From assembly GCA_021498125.1 (NCBI GenBank), contig JAIZWL010000001.1, forward strand, positions 961,434 to 1,025,433: a DNA stretch of 64,000 bases, given 5' to 3'. The notes beneath the pieces are model-generated. The model ran no database searches and was not told where the DNA came from. It worked only from the letters and a program-made list of their open reading frames with translations. Source of the stretch: Candidatus Thorarchaeota archaeon. GTDB lineage: Archaea > Asgardarchaeota > Thorarchaeia > Thorarchaeales > Thorarchaeaceae. This document shows, in pieces, positions 1 to 9,463 of this stretch (position 1 is its first letter; each line of letters opens with the position of its first letter). A program made the position numbers and the translations under genes.

Positions 1-12
1 ATCGGGATAATT

Positions 13-900
13 GTGGCATCTCTATCTGGTCGTGTGTACGATCTTACAAAAGCCCCCCTCCGAGACTGGGTGCGCGTCTTCAATGAGGGAAGTGATTACG
101 ACTCCCTCCCCTTCACCGAACATGATCTTCATACTCTTGTAAAGAAGGGAGTCATTAGACGTGATCATCTTCTTGTAGGATATGATGGTCCTGTGCCAAC
201 CTCTGTCGCGCGTATCATCGATGACCCTGTGAGAAACTCTCTTGGTATCGGTGACTTTGTTGTCTCTCATGGACGGGACTCTGCTGGTCATAATTTGGTA
301 TATTCCATTCTACGATGTGCACGTCGGAGAGGGTATCATCATGTTATTGCCTGGCCACGTTCGGGTGAGACCCGTGCTTCCGATGTCTTGGGCCGCTTCA
401 TCTTCGAGCTGCGACAGGTTCGCATTAATCTTGGACTGAGCATCTCCCGTCGAGACGGACGATTCCGTAAGGTCACCGGATTGAGCAAGGTCCTACTCTC
501 TTCGAAATCAAAACTACCCTCCTTTGGATCTCTAGTTCATGAGGGATATCTCTCTGTCACAGAGGTACGCGACATACTCTCACAACGCTGGTATCCCTGT
601 GCTGGCCTCAAGTTATCTTCACACACGGATGCCTCTCTGATCGGATACTGTTCTAAGACTTCACGAAATGTTGGGTGGATTCTGGTAGGCTCCCCTTTGG
701 CCTTTGGGCCTCTCTCTCCTACAGTCACGGCTGATGAATTGCGTACAATTATCAGTGCGCTCTATTCTAAGGGTGTGCGATCTGTTTTTGCTGAGATCCC
801 AGCAGACCGCGACATCCGTGAGACCTTTGAAACTTCCGGGTTTATCGTGGATCATACACTCTATCGTCTCGAATTTAATCTGGCATATCCTGAAAAATGA
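13..900 (+). CDS. Tandem GNAT-like acetyltransferase-fold protein
   Basis: This 295-residue soluble protein is not firmly recognised. Two halves each look like a degenerate GNAT acetyltransferase fold. Around residues 77-135 a strand (GDFVV) is followed by an R/G-containing turn and helix, then RRGYHHVIAW. Around residues 200-290 strands ending in GWILVGSPLAFGP are followed by a helix, a strand (VRSVFAEIP) and an ETSGF segment. The GTG at 13 is used as start, but the frame is open to the window edge, so the true start may lie upstream. It is followed by about 230 bp without a gene. Substrate is unknown. The GNAT assignment is inference from secondary-structure pattern. Confidence 0.55.
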   Translation: MASLSGRVYDLTKAPLRDWVRVFNEGSDYDSLPFTEHDLHTLVKKGVIRRDHLLVGYDGPVPTSVARIIDDPVRNSLGIGDFVVSHGRDSAGHNLVYSILRCARRRGYHHVIAWPRSGETRASDVLGRFIFELRQVRINLGLSISRRDGRFRKVTGLSKVLLSSKSKLPSFGSLVHEGYLSVTEVRDILSQRWYPCAGLKLSSHTDASLIGYCSKTSRNVGWILVGSPLAFGPLSPTVTADELRTIISALYSKGVRSVFAEIPADRDIRETFETSGFIVDHTLYRLEFNLAYPEK

Positions 901-1104
901 AATTTGGCGCGTTATGAAATATGCATAGGCATTTTCTAGAATCAATATATACTAGTTTTCCCCGTAATTATACGTTATTCAAGCCGGGAGGACTGAACTT
1001 TTCAAGTGCGGGAATTGGGAAAGTTGCAGTTGAGGCAAACCTTTGATTCCATCCGTCCTTCTGATGCGGGTGTTGGAAACGTAGTTCGGCGACAGAAATT
1101 CCCC

Positions 1105-1126
1105 GTGGGCGCCACTGGGCGCTCAC
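1105..1126 (-). terminator. Hairpin downstream of ABC ATPase gene
   Basis: GTGGGCGCC and GGGCGCTCAC form a stem with a very short loop and one G-T pair, lying just past the stop codon of the minus-strand ABC gene. There is no clear T-run on the minus strand, so the terminator role is a guess. Confidence 0.35.
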
Positions 1127-1129
1127 ACC

Positions 1130-2227
1130 TTATTTTGTTGGGAACTCTCCATAGTGATGACATCTGATCCAGTGGTCGGTCTCGACCTCTCTATACTCTG
1201 GGATCTCTTGCTTGCAGATGTCAGTCGCAAATTGGCAACGCGGATGGAACGGGCAGCCTGATGGTACATTAGTCAGGTCTGGAGGATCTCCAGGAATTCC
1301 CCTCAGGACAGGACGCTTTCCACCTGCCCGCATTCGCATCATTGCAATGGTTGGGAACGAGCTCATGAGACCCATTGTGTATGGATGGCTGGGGTCTAGA
1401 AAGATCTGTTTTGCATCACCATATTCCATGATCTTGCCTGCATACATGACTGCAACTCTGTCGGCAAGCTCTGCGATGACCCCCGCGTCATGGCTGATGA
1501 GCAGAAGCGACACTTCGAACTCATCTCTGATCATGGCAAGCACATTCAGGATCTGCCGCTGGATGGTCACATCTAATGCCGTTGTGGGCTCGTCGGCTAT
1601 GACCAGATCTGGCCCCTGAATGAGTGACATTGCAATGAGAATTCGCTGTGCTTCTCCACCACTGAAGCTGTTAGGGTCAAGCACAAAACGTTGATCGGCA
1701 TCGGCGAGACTCACGAGACCTAAATACTCAAGCACCTTACGACGCAGTTCTATAAGCCGCACATTCTCCGAGTGTATTTCCACTGTTTCCCCGGTCTGAT
1801 AGCCAACGCTATATTGTGGGTTAAGCGAACGTTGCAGTCCCTGAGGGATCATTGATATCTGATCGCCTCGAATCTTTACCAGTTCTTCTTCTGGCAACTG
1901 TGTGAGGTCCATTCCCTTGAAGATGATCTGTCCCTGTACTCCCGGGCGCTCTTCGGCAGCTACGCCGTCCCCATAATATTTTTTCATTATACCCGGTTCG
2001 TTCTGGACGCCAGCTCGAAACTTGGCGATGCGATCGAATAGTCCCATCAGTGCGAGGGCCAAGGAACTCTTACCACATCCACTCTCTCCGAGTAGCCCAA
2101 CACATTCTCCTTTTCGGATCTCTATTGAGACATCATCAACGGCCTTAACAAGGCCTTTCTTTGATGGGTAGTATGCGGATAGATGCTTAGTCTCGAGTAG
2201 AGGGTCTCCCTTTGCCATGGCAATCAC
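1130..2227 (-). CDS. Oligopeptide ABC transporter ATP-binding protein (canonical site)
   Basis: ATPase subunit of a DppD/OppD-type peptide importer. It would hydrolyse ATP at the inner membrane face to drive solute uptake. Visible motifs are Walker [11 protein letters not shown]-loop region SMIPQG, signature FSGGEAQR, Walker [13 protein letters not shown] and an intact switch histidine in LLISHD. The C-terminal oligopeptide_HPY tail has GCPFHPRC with paired cysteines, typical of Dpp/Opp ATPases. There is an insert of about 45 residues between Walker A and the Q-loop. It lies 174 bp downstream of a paralogue on the same strand. No permease or binding-protein gene is in the window, so partner subunits must be elsewhere. 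Confidence 0.9.
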   Translation of the reverse strand: MIAMAKGDPLLETKHLSAYYPSKKGLVKAVDDVSIEIRKGECVGLLGESGCGKSSLALALMGLFDRIAKFRAGVQNEPGIMKKYYGDGVAAEERPGVQGQIIFKGMDLTQLPEEELVKIRGDQISMIPQGLQRSLNPQYSVGYQTGETVEIHSENVRLIELRRKVLEYLGLVSLADADQRFVLDPNSFSGGEAQRILIAMSLIQGPDLVIADEPTTALDVTIQRQILNVLAMIRDEFEVSLLLISHDAGVIAELADRVAVMYAGKIMEYGDAKQIFLDPSHPYTMGLMSSFPTIAMMRMRAGGKRPVLRGIPGDPPDLTNVPSGCPFHPRCQFATDICKQEIPEYREVETDHWIRCHHYGEFPTK

Positions 2228-2401
2228 GACTCTTTCACACTATCAAGTCCAATATAAGTCGTGCCGACATCGCATCTACCCATTTTTTATTTTCCGCGCA
2301 TCTCTTTCTCCCCAATTTTATTAGAACACGTGTTCCAAAAAATTCTACATGGGCGAGAAAACGGAGGGAAATTTATTTCTATTTATCGAGCGCGAACTTT
2401 T

Positions 2402-3529
2402 TTACCACTCCGGGAGTTCTTCATACCTGTGGCAGAAGATCCAATGATCATCTTCGACCTCACGGTATTCAGGTACTTTCTCTCTGCATATGTCCGTTGC
2501 ATACTCACAACGCGGATGGAATGGACAGCCTGATGGTGGATTGACAAGATCGGGCGGCTTGCCAGGAATCCCCCTAATTCGAAGGCCCTTCTCTCTGATG
2601 CGGCGTATGATCTCCATGGAAGGATTGCTCATTATGAACGCGCGAGTAAATGGGTGTCCCGGAGAGGTCAGAACTCTCTTGGTGCTTCCAAATTCCATTA
2701 TTCTTCCACTTGACATGACCGCGACGCGATCCGATGTCTGCGCCGCGACTGATTGATCGTTGCTGATCAGAAGCATTGCGAGATTCAGTTCACGACGGGC
2801 CACTTCAAGAGCGTCAAGGATCTTGCGCCGAACACCAGCATCTACAGCAGTGGTCGGTTCATCGGCAATCAACAGTGCAGGGTTGGAGATCATGGCCATG
2901 GCAATCAGGACACGTTGGTCCTCACCCATACTGAATTGCCCCGGTTTCTGGTAGCGTCTTATGTCAGCATCTCCAAGATCAACGATGTCCAGAACTTTGA
3001 GGACTCGCCTTAGGACTTGGCGTTCAGTGAGCATGTCGTCTTCATCGTGTGCCCAGAGCGATTCCGCAGTCTGATATCCAATTGTCATATATGGGTTGAG
3101 AGAGAGCTTGGTTCCTTGTGGAACGTATGTGATTCGATCGCCTCTGAGTTTACGATATTTCTCTTCGTCTAACGTGAGGAGATCCTTTCCTTCGAACCAG
3201 ATGTGCCCTTCGAGCCCCGGTAATGCCATCCCCATCTCCTTTGATGATAGTCCCTTCTTCCTAGCCTCATCTCGAAGTTGCCAAAGGCGTTTGTTTTCCT
3301 CATTGCCTGAAGATGAAGCGTAGAATCTTGAGACCTGATCAAAGATGCCCATGATCGATAATGCTATCGAAGTCTTCCCAGCTCCAGACTCTCCGAAGAG
3401 GCCCACTACTTCTCCGCGTCTGATGTCAAAGGACACATCCTCTACAGCATGCACGAGACCTCTCTTGGATGTATAGTAGGCACTGAGATGCTCGACCTTG
3501 AGAACAGGGTCGTCGATGAACGAAGGCAT
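2402..3529 (-). CDS. Oligopeptide ABC transporter ATP-binding protein (degenerate site)
   Basis: Second peptide-type ABC ATPase, 375 residues, paralogous to its downstream neighbour and likely to pair with it as a heterodimer. Walker A GESGAGKTS, Walker [13 protein letters not shown] and the C-terminal GCPFHPRC cluster are present. Two catalytic motifs are altered: the signature reads FSMGEDQR instead of an SGGQ-like form, and the switch histidine is replaced by asparagine (LLISND). This predicts one weak ATP site in the pair. The ATG at 3529 abuts the ORF of the divergent MFS gene, so its promoter must lie within or near the start of that gene. Confidence 0.88.
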   Translation of the reverse strand: MPSFIDDPVLKVEHLSAYYTSKRGLVHAVEDVSFDIRRGEVVGLFGESGAGKTSIALSIMGIFDQVSRFYASSSGNEENKRLWQLRDEARKKGLSSKEMGMALPGLEGHIWFEGKDLLTLDEEKYRKLRGDRITYVPQGTKLSLNPYMTIGYQTAESLWAHDEDDMLTERQVLRRVLKVLDIVDLGDADIRRYQKPGQFSMGEDQRVLIAMAMISNPALLIADEPTTAVDAGVRRKILDALEVARRELNLAMLLISNDQSVAAQTSDRVAVMSSGRIMEFGSTKRVLTSPGHPFTRAFIMSNPSMEIIRRIREKGLRIRGIPGKPPDLVNPPSGCPFHPRCEYATDICREKVPEYREVEDDHWIFCHRYEELPEW

Positions 3530-3608
3530 GGATTATCATTCATCTTCAATCACAAAAGGTCATCGACTGACGCATACGTTCGAAGCCTCCATCGACAGCA
3601 ATATTACT

Positions 3609-4871
3609 ATGGTCGCCGTGGATTGGTTGGTGCCGGAAACCATGGAGTCGAAGAAGGCCAGTGCGATTGGTATCTATGTCGCATTCTCGATTCAGGCAAT
3701 TGCAATGGCTATCGGCTGGCAGTTCATCTCCTACTTTCTCAAACATGAACTTGGAGTCACTTCCTATCTGGTCATGACCACGCTCTTTGCAATCCCCGCA
3801 CTAATCACGATTGGTGCAGTTGGTTTCTGGGGGTTTGTCTCTGACAAGCTAGGCCGGCGTAAGCCCGTCATGATCCTTGGTTTTGTGGGCTATTTTGCGA
3901 CTTACTTGTTTTACTCGTTCGTCACAAATGAGATCGAGTATTTCATTATTGCAGTCATTGGGACCTTTTTTTCAGCAGGGGCAATTCCCGCTGGTCAGGC
4001 ACTTTTGACCACTGATACGCACACCAAAGGTGAACGCCTTAGCCTCCTTCTTGTCGCACAATCAGCTGGTTGGTTCTTGGGTGCACTCAGTAGTGGGTTC
4101 CTGTACGATCTCATAGGCATGTATACGCTCTATCGTATTGCTGCATTGTTGAGCATATTTGCTGCGGTCTCGTGTATAATCATTGTTCATGATGTTCCCA
4201 TTAGAGAACATGTTGAGCATGATACTCTAGGGTTCATCCATCTACTTGGTCGTCCGGGAATGCCACAGTTACTTCTAGCAATCGCCCTCAGTTCTTTGGG
4301 CGTTAATGCAATCACGTCAGTCGTACCGATTATAATCCCTGACGAACTCGGTGGTCAGATCTCATATGTTGGTCTGGGTAATTCTGCGGCAACCGCTCTT
4401 GCAGTACTGATCACTGCTTACGTGGGTCGAATCATTGACAGGAAGGGCCCAGTTGGTGTAATCATCATCGGCTATGCAACATACGCTATGTTCGCCTTTG
4501 GATTCGCACTTGTCACTGATCCTATCTCCGCTACTATTCTCTATGCACTTCCATTATATCCCTTGGCGAGTACAGCCTCGTTTACATTTGGATCCCTTAT
4601 CTCTGGGGAAAAAGAGCGTGGCCGCGCGATGGGCTTGGTCAGTGGTGCTCAAAATGCTGGGGCTGCTTTGGGCCCAATTATTGGTGGAGTCTTTGCAGAC
4701 CAGATCTTTCATCGAGCGCAACCGATTGCTTGGATTACATTGATGTTTAACATAGTTGCACTTGTTCTCTCCATCAGTCTAATAGGTGTGGGCCGGAGGC
4801 TTCAGGCTGAGACCGTTGCAAAACGAGTTGCTTCGGAATCGGTGGGCCCCGATGGAGATGGTACTCTCTAA
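3609..4871 (+). CDS. Major facilitator superfamily transporter
   Basis: Twelve-helix secondary carrier of the inner membrane. The loop between helices 2 and 3 carries the MFS motif A form GFVSDKLGRRKPVMILG, and a related DRKGP segment appears in the second half. An LAFxxG-like stretch GALSSGFLYDLIG supports the fold. Substrate cannot be told. The frame is open from 3498, but helix 1 begins at SAIGIYVAFSIQ, so ATG 3609 or ATG 3642 is a more natural start than the overlapping upstream ones. It is divergent from the ABC ATPase operon, suggesting uptake and efflux genes under nearby control, though no operator is evident. Confidence 0.85.
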   Translation: MVAVDWLVPETMESKKASAIGIYVAFSIQAIAMAIGWQFISYFLKHELGVTSYLVMTTLFAIPALITIGAVGFWGFVSDKLGRRKPVMILGFVGYFATYLFYSFVTNEIEYFIIAVIGTFFSAGAIPAGQALLTTDTHTKGERLSLLLVAQSAGWFLGALSSGFLYDLIGMYTLYRIAALLSIFAAVSCIIIVHDVPIREHVEHDTLGFIHLLGRPGMPQLLLAIALSSLGVNAITSVVPIIIPDELGGQISYVGLGNSAATALAVLITAYVGRIIDRKGPVGVIIIGYATYAMFAFGFALVTDPISATILYALPLYPLASTASFTFGSLISGEKERGRAMGLVSGAQNAGAALGPIIGGVFADQIFHRAQPIAWITLMFNIVALVLSISLIGVGRRLQAETVAKRVASESVGPDGDGTL

Positions 4872-4895
4872 GCGGAGTTTTCATCCAGATGGTTA

Positions 4896-5342
4896 TTACC
4901 ATTTAATCCGCGATATCATCGAGTTTGCATCAACTCTTAGTGAAACCTTCATTCCCTCTTGAAGATGTTGGCTTAAGTTGCCTTGCTCAATCATTCGATA
5001 GGTGCCTTCACCTACTGTAATGTTGATCCATTTAGCAACAAAGAACACAGTCGGTACTCGTTTTATTTTGATCAGTTCTATCGGACCTTGTATGGTATTT
5101 TTGGAGAGCATACAAATCCACACTCGAAGAAGATATCCTGATACGAACCATAGGACACTCATGAATGCAATTATTGCAACTAGCTCGTACCATGAGAACG
5201 ATAGCAGATATTCCCGTAACCTTGGAATTAACATATAGAGGACCGGAAATGCAATAATGATGCAAAGTGTAGGCACAAGTAAGGTCAATGCAATCAGTGC
5301 GATCCAGTACATACGCGAGGTGATAGTGTGCGCAAATGGCAT
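4896..5342 (-). CDS. Two-helix membrane protein of unknown function
   Basis: A 148-residue protein that I do not recognise. Two hydrophobic segments lie around residues 12-36 and 51-77. A C-terminal soluble domain of about 65 residues begins with IELIKIKRVPTVFFV and looks like a small beta-rich domain. It is convergent with the MFS gene (24 bp gap) and on the same strand as the histidine kinase upstream, 158 bp away. No catalytic residues are obvious. A real gene is likely because the hydrophobic pattern is regular and the opposite strand has no competing long frame. Confidence 0.6.
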   Translation of the reverse strand: MPFAHTITSRMYWIALIALTLLVPTLCIIIAFPVLYMLIPRLREYLLSFSWYELVAIIAFMSVLWFVSGYLLRVWICMLSKNTIQGPIELIKIKRVPTVFFVAKWINITVGEGTYRMIEQGNLSQHLQEGMKVSLRVDANSMISRIKW

Positions 5343-5500
5343 ACGTACTATCTGTCTGTAATGGGATAAATGATTTTGCTATTACCGCGTCACTAGAACT
5401 TGGATCTTTGTGGAGGCAGTTTTAATCATTTTCTTTAATTATCATGTCTGTCTGAGTATCGTCAAAGGTCACAGCGTCAGAGATACACATCTAAGATCCG

Positions 5501-7711
5501 TTAGAGTGGGGGTGTGACATATTTTGGAATTAATATTTGGACCTTGGCACCCGACCCTTGAGTGTTGGGTATCCTATCTTGAATGCTCAGGCTTCCACCG
5601 TATTTCTTTGCTATTAATTGGGCCTGAATCAGGCCGACTCCTGCAGAACGCTTTTTGGGATCCAAGATGCTCTCTTTTATCGCATGTGGAATTCCCGGCC
5701 CATTATCTTCAATAGTCACACAATAATAGATGTCCTCCTCTTTGATGGTGACCCACACTTGCTTACGGTCTTTGTCATTATGAACGATCGCGTTCTCAAT
5801 GATAGTTGAAAAGAGGCGTTCCAAGTGTTCGTCAGCCATCACAATCGGATTGAGGGTCCGATATTCGACTTCTATATTGGCATCTTGATATCTTGTTGAT
5901 AGTTGTTGAAGTGCGTTGTCCAGTGCCTTTTGAAGAGACTCTACAACCATAGGTGTTGAAATAAGATTCTGCGTCATGGCCATATCAGATATGATCTGTT
6001 GCGCAGACTCGACAGAATCCAGTATCATTTCGATGGAGTTTGCTTGTTCCTTTGTCATGGATTGACGCTTCAGGAGTTCTCCTGCTAACTCTATCCGCTG
6101 GAGAAAGTTTCGTAGATCGTGAGCCATGATGTCTGATGTGACAAAGGCAAGTTCTGCAGCTGTTACTGCTCTCTTTTCAGCTAGCATCTGTCTTGTGATG
6201 TCAACTATCTGTACGATATATCCTTCAATATGCTCTTCCTCCCCCATTCTCAGCGGAGCAATACCAACCTTCAGGTATGCAGTGTCCCTGCGTTTAGTCG
6301 GATAGATATTTGCTTGGGCTAACCTATTGAAGTCTAGAGTCAGATCGAAGATTAGGGTCTTTCCTTCCTTGACCTTTCTCTTTATCTCCTCCGGAAGATC
6401 GGGTGCCTCTAAGAGATTAAAATTCCGTAATTCTTCAGGTGAGTCAATTCCTGCCAGTTCTATTCCTGCCTGAGTTATTTCTACTACATGACCTGATAAA
6501 TCAAAGATCACAATCGCAATTGGGGTGGTTTCAAATATTGCACGTAGACGGCTCTCACTTTGTTCTAGTTCCCGGATAGTATGTACATAATCAGTGATAT
6601 CGTTCTGATATAGTAAGTTCGCGGATTTTCCCGCAAGCTTGATCTTCTTGACAAATGAATCCACCCAACAGACTGTCCCATCTGGGTGAAGATACCGAAA
6701 ACGAAGACTTGGTAATTTGAAGAGGCCTTGGTTCAGTTCGCCATTTCTCGCTCTCAGTATGGGCACATCATCCGGATGAACTCTGGCCCATATTTCTTCA
6801 TTACTTAATTCTAATGCTTCTTGACGTGAACATCCAATTTGTGAAGCAAATGATTCATTGATATAGACATATCTTCCATTCTGCATAATCGCAATGCCCT
6901 CAAATGCTTCTTCAACCAATAGCTGATAGCTGGGCCCTCTCTTCTGGAGTTCACGCTCAATCTCTTTTTTCTCTGTGATGTCGTGGATTTCAACAACAGT
7001 AAATATATTATTTTCGTTACCTAGATGGAATCGCCTGCTGGTGAAGGCAAGATCTCTTATTCCAATGACTGGAAACTTAATGGTGGACTCGACCTTCTCT
7101 AGAATGCTGTCGCCACGTGATATTTGTTCCATAAGACTCTGTAATTCCGTTGTCTTGAAGCAACCCTCCTTTAGCTCATCGAAGCGCATTCCAATCGTGT
7201 TGTTTTTTACAAGTTTGAAGGTTTCATAGAATGAACTATTTGCAATAATTATGCACAAGTCCGAATCGAGAATCAACAATGGTACGCTAATCGTATCAAA
7301 TAACATCTCTCTAATTCTATCCGGTGCGGGAGAGACCAGTGAAGAATCGAGATCAGTGTCAACATCAAATGCGATAATTACAAATTCTTGCGGGTTGCCT
7401 GCGATTTTTAGGGGGAAATGAATGACAATCTGATCGGTGTCTAGGACTGGTACATCTATCTTTACTGCGGCCCGTTTGTGGTGTGAGAGCACTGAGGTGA
7501 ATGGACAATAATCTGGTGCTGTCTTTTCTTCATGGAACACATCCCAACATTTCTTTCCCTTGATCTCCTCCAATGGCACTCCCAGTAATGCGAGTAAAGG
7601 TGGGCTGGCCTCGTGAATGACATGATTCTTGTCTACGAGTATTGCTGGTGTATTCATATAAACAAGCAGACCTGTTTCGTTACTGTTGACATTTGGCACG
7701 TGGTACCACAC
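5501..7711 (-). CDS. Multi-PAS sensor histidine kinase
   Basis: Soluble sensor kinase of 736 residues without membrane segments. Four PAS-type sensor domains occur in order: roughly 15-95, 130-245, 258-375 and 385-505. The third is linked to a PAC-like segment with FRYLHPDGTVCWVDSF. A dimerisation and phosphoacceptor helix carries IMAHDLRNFLQR, with His as the predicted phosphorylation site. The ATPase domain shows the N-box IENAIVHND, G1 EDNGPGIP and a G2-like GVGLIQAQLIA. No receiver domain and no response regulator gene is next to it, which is common for archaeal kinases. The signal is unknown; intracellular redox or small-molecule sensing by PAS is inference. Confidence 0.88.
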   Translation of the reverse strand: MWYHVPNVNSNETGLLVYMNTPAILVDKNHVIHEASPPLLALLGVPLEEIKGKKCWDVFHEEKTAPDYCPFTSVLSHHKRAAVKIDVPVLDTDQIVIHFPLKIAGNPQEFVIIAFDVDTDLDSSLVSPAPDRIREMLFDTISVPLLILDSDLCIIIANSSFYETFKLVKNNTIGMRFDELKEGCFKTTELQSLMEQISRGDSILEKVESTIKFPVIGIRDLAFTSRRFHLGNENNIFTVVEIHDITEKKEIERELQKRGPSYQLLVEEAFEGIAIMQNGRYVYINESFASQIGCSRQEALELSNEEIWARVHPDDVPILRARNGELNQGLFKLPSLRFRYLHPDGTVCWVDSFVKKIKLAGKSANLLYQNDITDYVHTIRELEQSESRLRAIFETTPIAIVIFDLSGHVVEITQAGIELAGIDSPEELRNFNLLEAPDLPEEIKRKVKEGKTLIFDLTLDFNRLAQANIYPTKRRDTAYLKVGIAPLRMGEEEHIEGYIVQIVDITRQMLAEKRAVTAAELAFVTSDIMAHDLRNFLQRIELAGELLKRQSMTKEQANSIEMILDSVESAQQIISDMAMTQNLISTPMVVESLQKALDNALQQLSTRYQDANIEVEYRTLNPIVMADEHLERLFSTIIENAIVHNDKDRKQVWVTIKEEDIYYCVTIEDNGPGIPHAIKESILDPKKRSAGVGLIQAQLIAKKYGGSLSIQDRIPNTQGSGAKVQILIPKYVTPPL

Positions 7712-7812
7712 CTAGTTGTTGGGTCGCATCTCGATTGTCCGATTCTCAAAATCTTAATCATTAATGATTATTCCATGGGCGAGTCAGATAAGGTTAGTGT
7801 TGTTACGTTTTG

Positions 7813-9003
7813 TTAATCATCAATATTGACCGGCATCCCATTAATGAAGACCTGTTCGGGGCGACTATAGAAGTCAAAGGGATCGCCTGACCAGACAACG
7901 ATGTCCGCATCTTTTCCTCTTTCAAGCGAGCCGACTCGATCTTCTATCCCCAGAATCTCAGCCGGATTCATTGTCACACATCGAAATGCCTCCTCGCGTG
8001 TGAGACCGTGTTTGATGACGTACATTGGCAATAACTGGAAGTGTAGCATAGGTGTCAGCGAGTCTGTCTGCAAGGCCACTTTTACTCCGGCCTTCACAAG
8101 TTTGACTGCGGTCTCAAATGATCGCTCCCGGGTCTCGGGCTTGCTCACCCAGTACATGGTTGGACCGACTACTGCTGGAACATCCGCCTCTGCGATAAAG
8201 TCCGCAATCTTGTGTCCCTCGGTGCAATGAATGATTACGATTCTGATGTTGAACTCTTTTGCAATTCGAATGATGGTCACGATGTCATCTGCTCTATGAG
8301 CGTGTGCATGAAGCGGGATCTCTCGCTTGAGGACCTTTGCAATGACCTCCATGGCAATATTCTTTTTCGGGGGTGTTGGTGGGGCCTCTCCCTTTTTCTT
8401 GGCCTCGCGGGCCTTCTCTCCGTATGCTGTCCACTCGTTGAGATAGTTCTGGCCTTCAGTGAAGGTCTTACGCAGGAGTGCAGCCACTGCCATTCTTGTT
8501 GCTGGTGATCTCTTGTCGTTCCCATGAACACGTTTCGGATTCTCACCCAGTGCAACCTTCAGACCGGACGGTGCAAGGACTACCATTTCATCGACTACAC
8601 CTGAGCCTGTTGGTTTTATGACAAAGGCCTGACCACCGATCACGTTTGCAGAACCCGGACCAGTGTTGAAACAGGTGACACCTCCCTGAACGACCTCTTT
8701 TAGGGATGGCTCAAAAGGATTGAATGAGTCGAGGCCACGAAGCTCCGGTGTAATGGGATTTACAGATTCGTTGCCATCTGCTCCGGCCCAACCGATCGAT
8801 CCATCAAATATCCCTTGATGCGTGTGCGCGTCAATGTAACCGGGTGTGACGAACTTACCAGCCGCATCAATGATCTCCGCGTCTTTGGGAATCTCGATAT
8901 TCTTCCCGACAGCCTTGATCCCATTCTCATCAAACAGAATGGTTCCTTCTTCAATTGTCCCTTGGACCGGACACATAATCGTTGCACCAGTGATCGCTTT
9001 CAT
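7813..9003 (-). CDS. Amidohydrolase (imidazolonepropionase/dihydroorotase-like)
   Basis: Metal-dependent hydrolase of the amidohydrolase superfamily, about 396 residues. After an N-terminal beta segment the metal-binding HxH occurs in YIDAHTHQG. Further ligand candidates follow in PLHAHAHRAD and IVIIHCTEGH, and an aspartate in ALQTDSLTP. The C-terminal VGSLERGKDADIVVW segment is typical of the family, where it forms the beta domain. The likely substrate is a cyclic amide or imide, but its identity cannot be fixed. The frame is open to 9309; ATG 9003 is chosen because family similarity begins at MKAITGATI and the longer version would run through the palindromic intergenic region. Confidence 0.85.
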   Translation of the reverse strand: MKAITGATIMCPVQGTIEEGTILFDENGIKAVGKNIEIPKDAEIIDAAGKFVTPGYIDAHTHQGIFDGSIGWAGADGNESVNPITPELRGLDSFNPFEPSLKEVVQGGVTCFNTGPGSANVIGGQAFVIKPTGSGVVDEMVVLAPSGLKVALGENPKRVHGNDKRSPATRMAVAALLRKTFTEGQNYLNEWTAYGEKAREAKKKGEAPPTPPKKNIAMEVIAKVLKREIPLHAHAHRADDIVTIIRIAKEFNIRIVIIHCTEGHKIADFIAEADVPAVVGPTMYWVSKPETRERSFETAVKLVKAGVKVALQTDSLTPMLHFQLLPMYVIKHGLTREEAFRCVTMNPAEILGIEDRVGSLERGKDADIVVWSGDPFDFYSRPEQVFINGMPVNIDD

Positions 9004-9149
9004 TGTTGTTCCCAGTGTATTGTGTTGTTTCTTGATTATGAGTCTTCGCTCACAGGTAATGGATCTAGGTCGTTCGTGAAGAGTGATAGTGCTTCGGTGT
9101 GTTTTGAGGTACGTTGTTTTACTATCTCTTTTCTCGAAATGAAAAAATG

Positions 9150-9173
9150 AAAATATTTGCGCGCAAATATTTT
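9150..9173. promoter_or_regulatory. 24-bp perfect palindrome, likely operator
   Basis: The half-site AAAATATTTGCG is followed at once by its exact reverse complement, giving a 24-bp perfect palindrome. A second GCAAATATT occurs at 9188-9196, exactly 25 bp after the one at 9163-9171, so related sites are spaced by about two and a half helical turns. The block lies between the divergent amidohydrolase gene (start 9003) and the small HicB-like gene (start 9232). It is well placed to be an operator or promoter element for one or both. Confidence 0.6.
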
Positions 9174-9231
9174 TATCGCAATTTATTGCAAATATTAATA
9201 TCGAATTAAGTAGAGTTATGATGAGAAGAAA

Positions 9232-9399
9232 ATGCAGCTGCCCGTAATAGTGACCAAGGAGCGTCAATACTTTGTGGCTCTCGCACCGGATGTGGATATT
9301 GCGAGCCAAGGTCTAACGATGGATGAGGCTCTAGCAAACTTGGAAGAAGCGCTTGATTTCTATTTTGAGGATGAAGATGTTATTCGTCCCACAGTGTAA
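9232..9399 (+). CDS. Orphan HicB-like antitoxin domain protein
   Basis: A 55-residue protein that matches the short HicB/UPF0150 fold. A strand QYFVALAPDVDIASQG is followed by LTMDEALANLEEALDFYFED, close to the family consensus in which a beta hairpin is followed by an EALANLxEAL helix. HicB proteins neutralise the RNase HicA; here no HicA gene (about 60-80 residues) is seen on either side, and the protein lacks a C-terminal DNA-binding domain. The gene overlaps an open frame on the other strand, which hides it. The nearby palindrome may control it. Confidence 0.75.
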   Translation: MQLPVIVTKERQYFVALAPDVDIASQGLTMDEALANLEEALDFYFEDEDVIRPTV

Positions 9400-9463
9400 C
9401 TAAGAAAATGCTCTTGTACTAGTTCCTTTATCTCAAACCTTGTACAGTGAGGCTCTTACATTG

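Noticed and set aside
9004-9309. Extended amidohydrolase start at 9309
   Set aside because: The added residues do not resemble the family and would run through the palindrome and the HicB-like gene.
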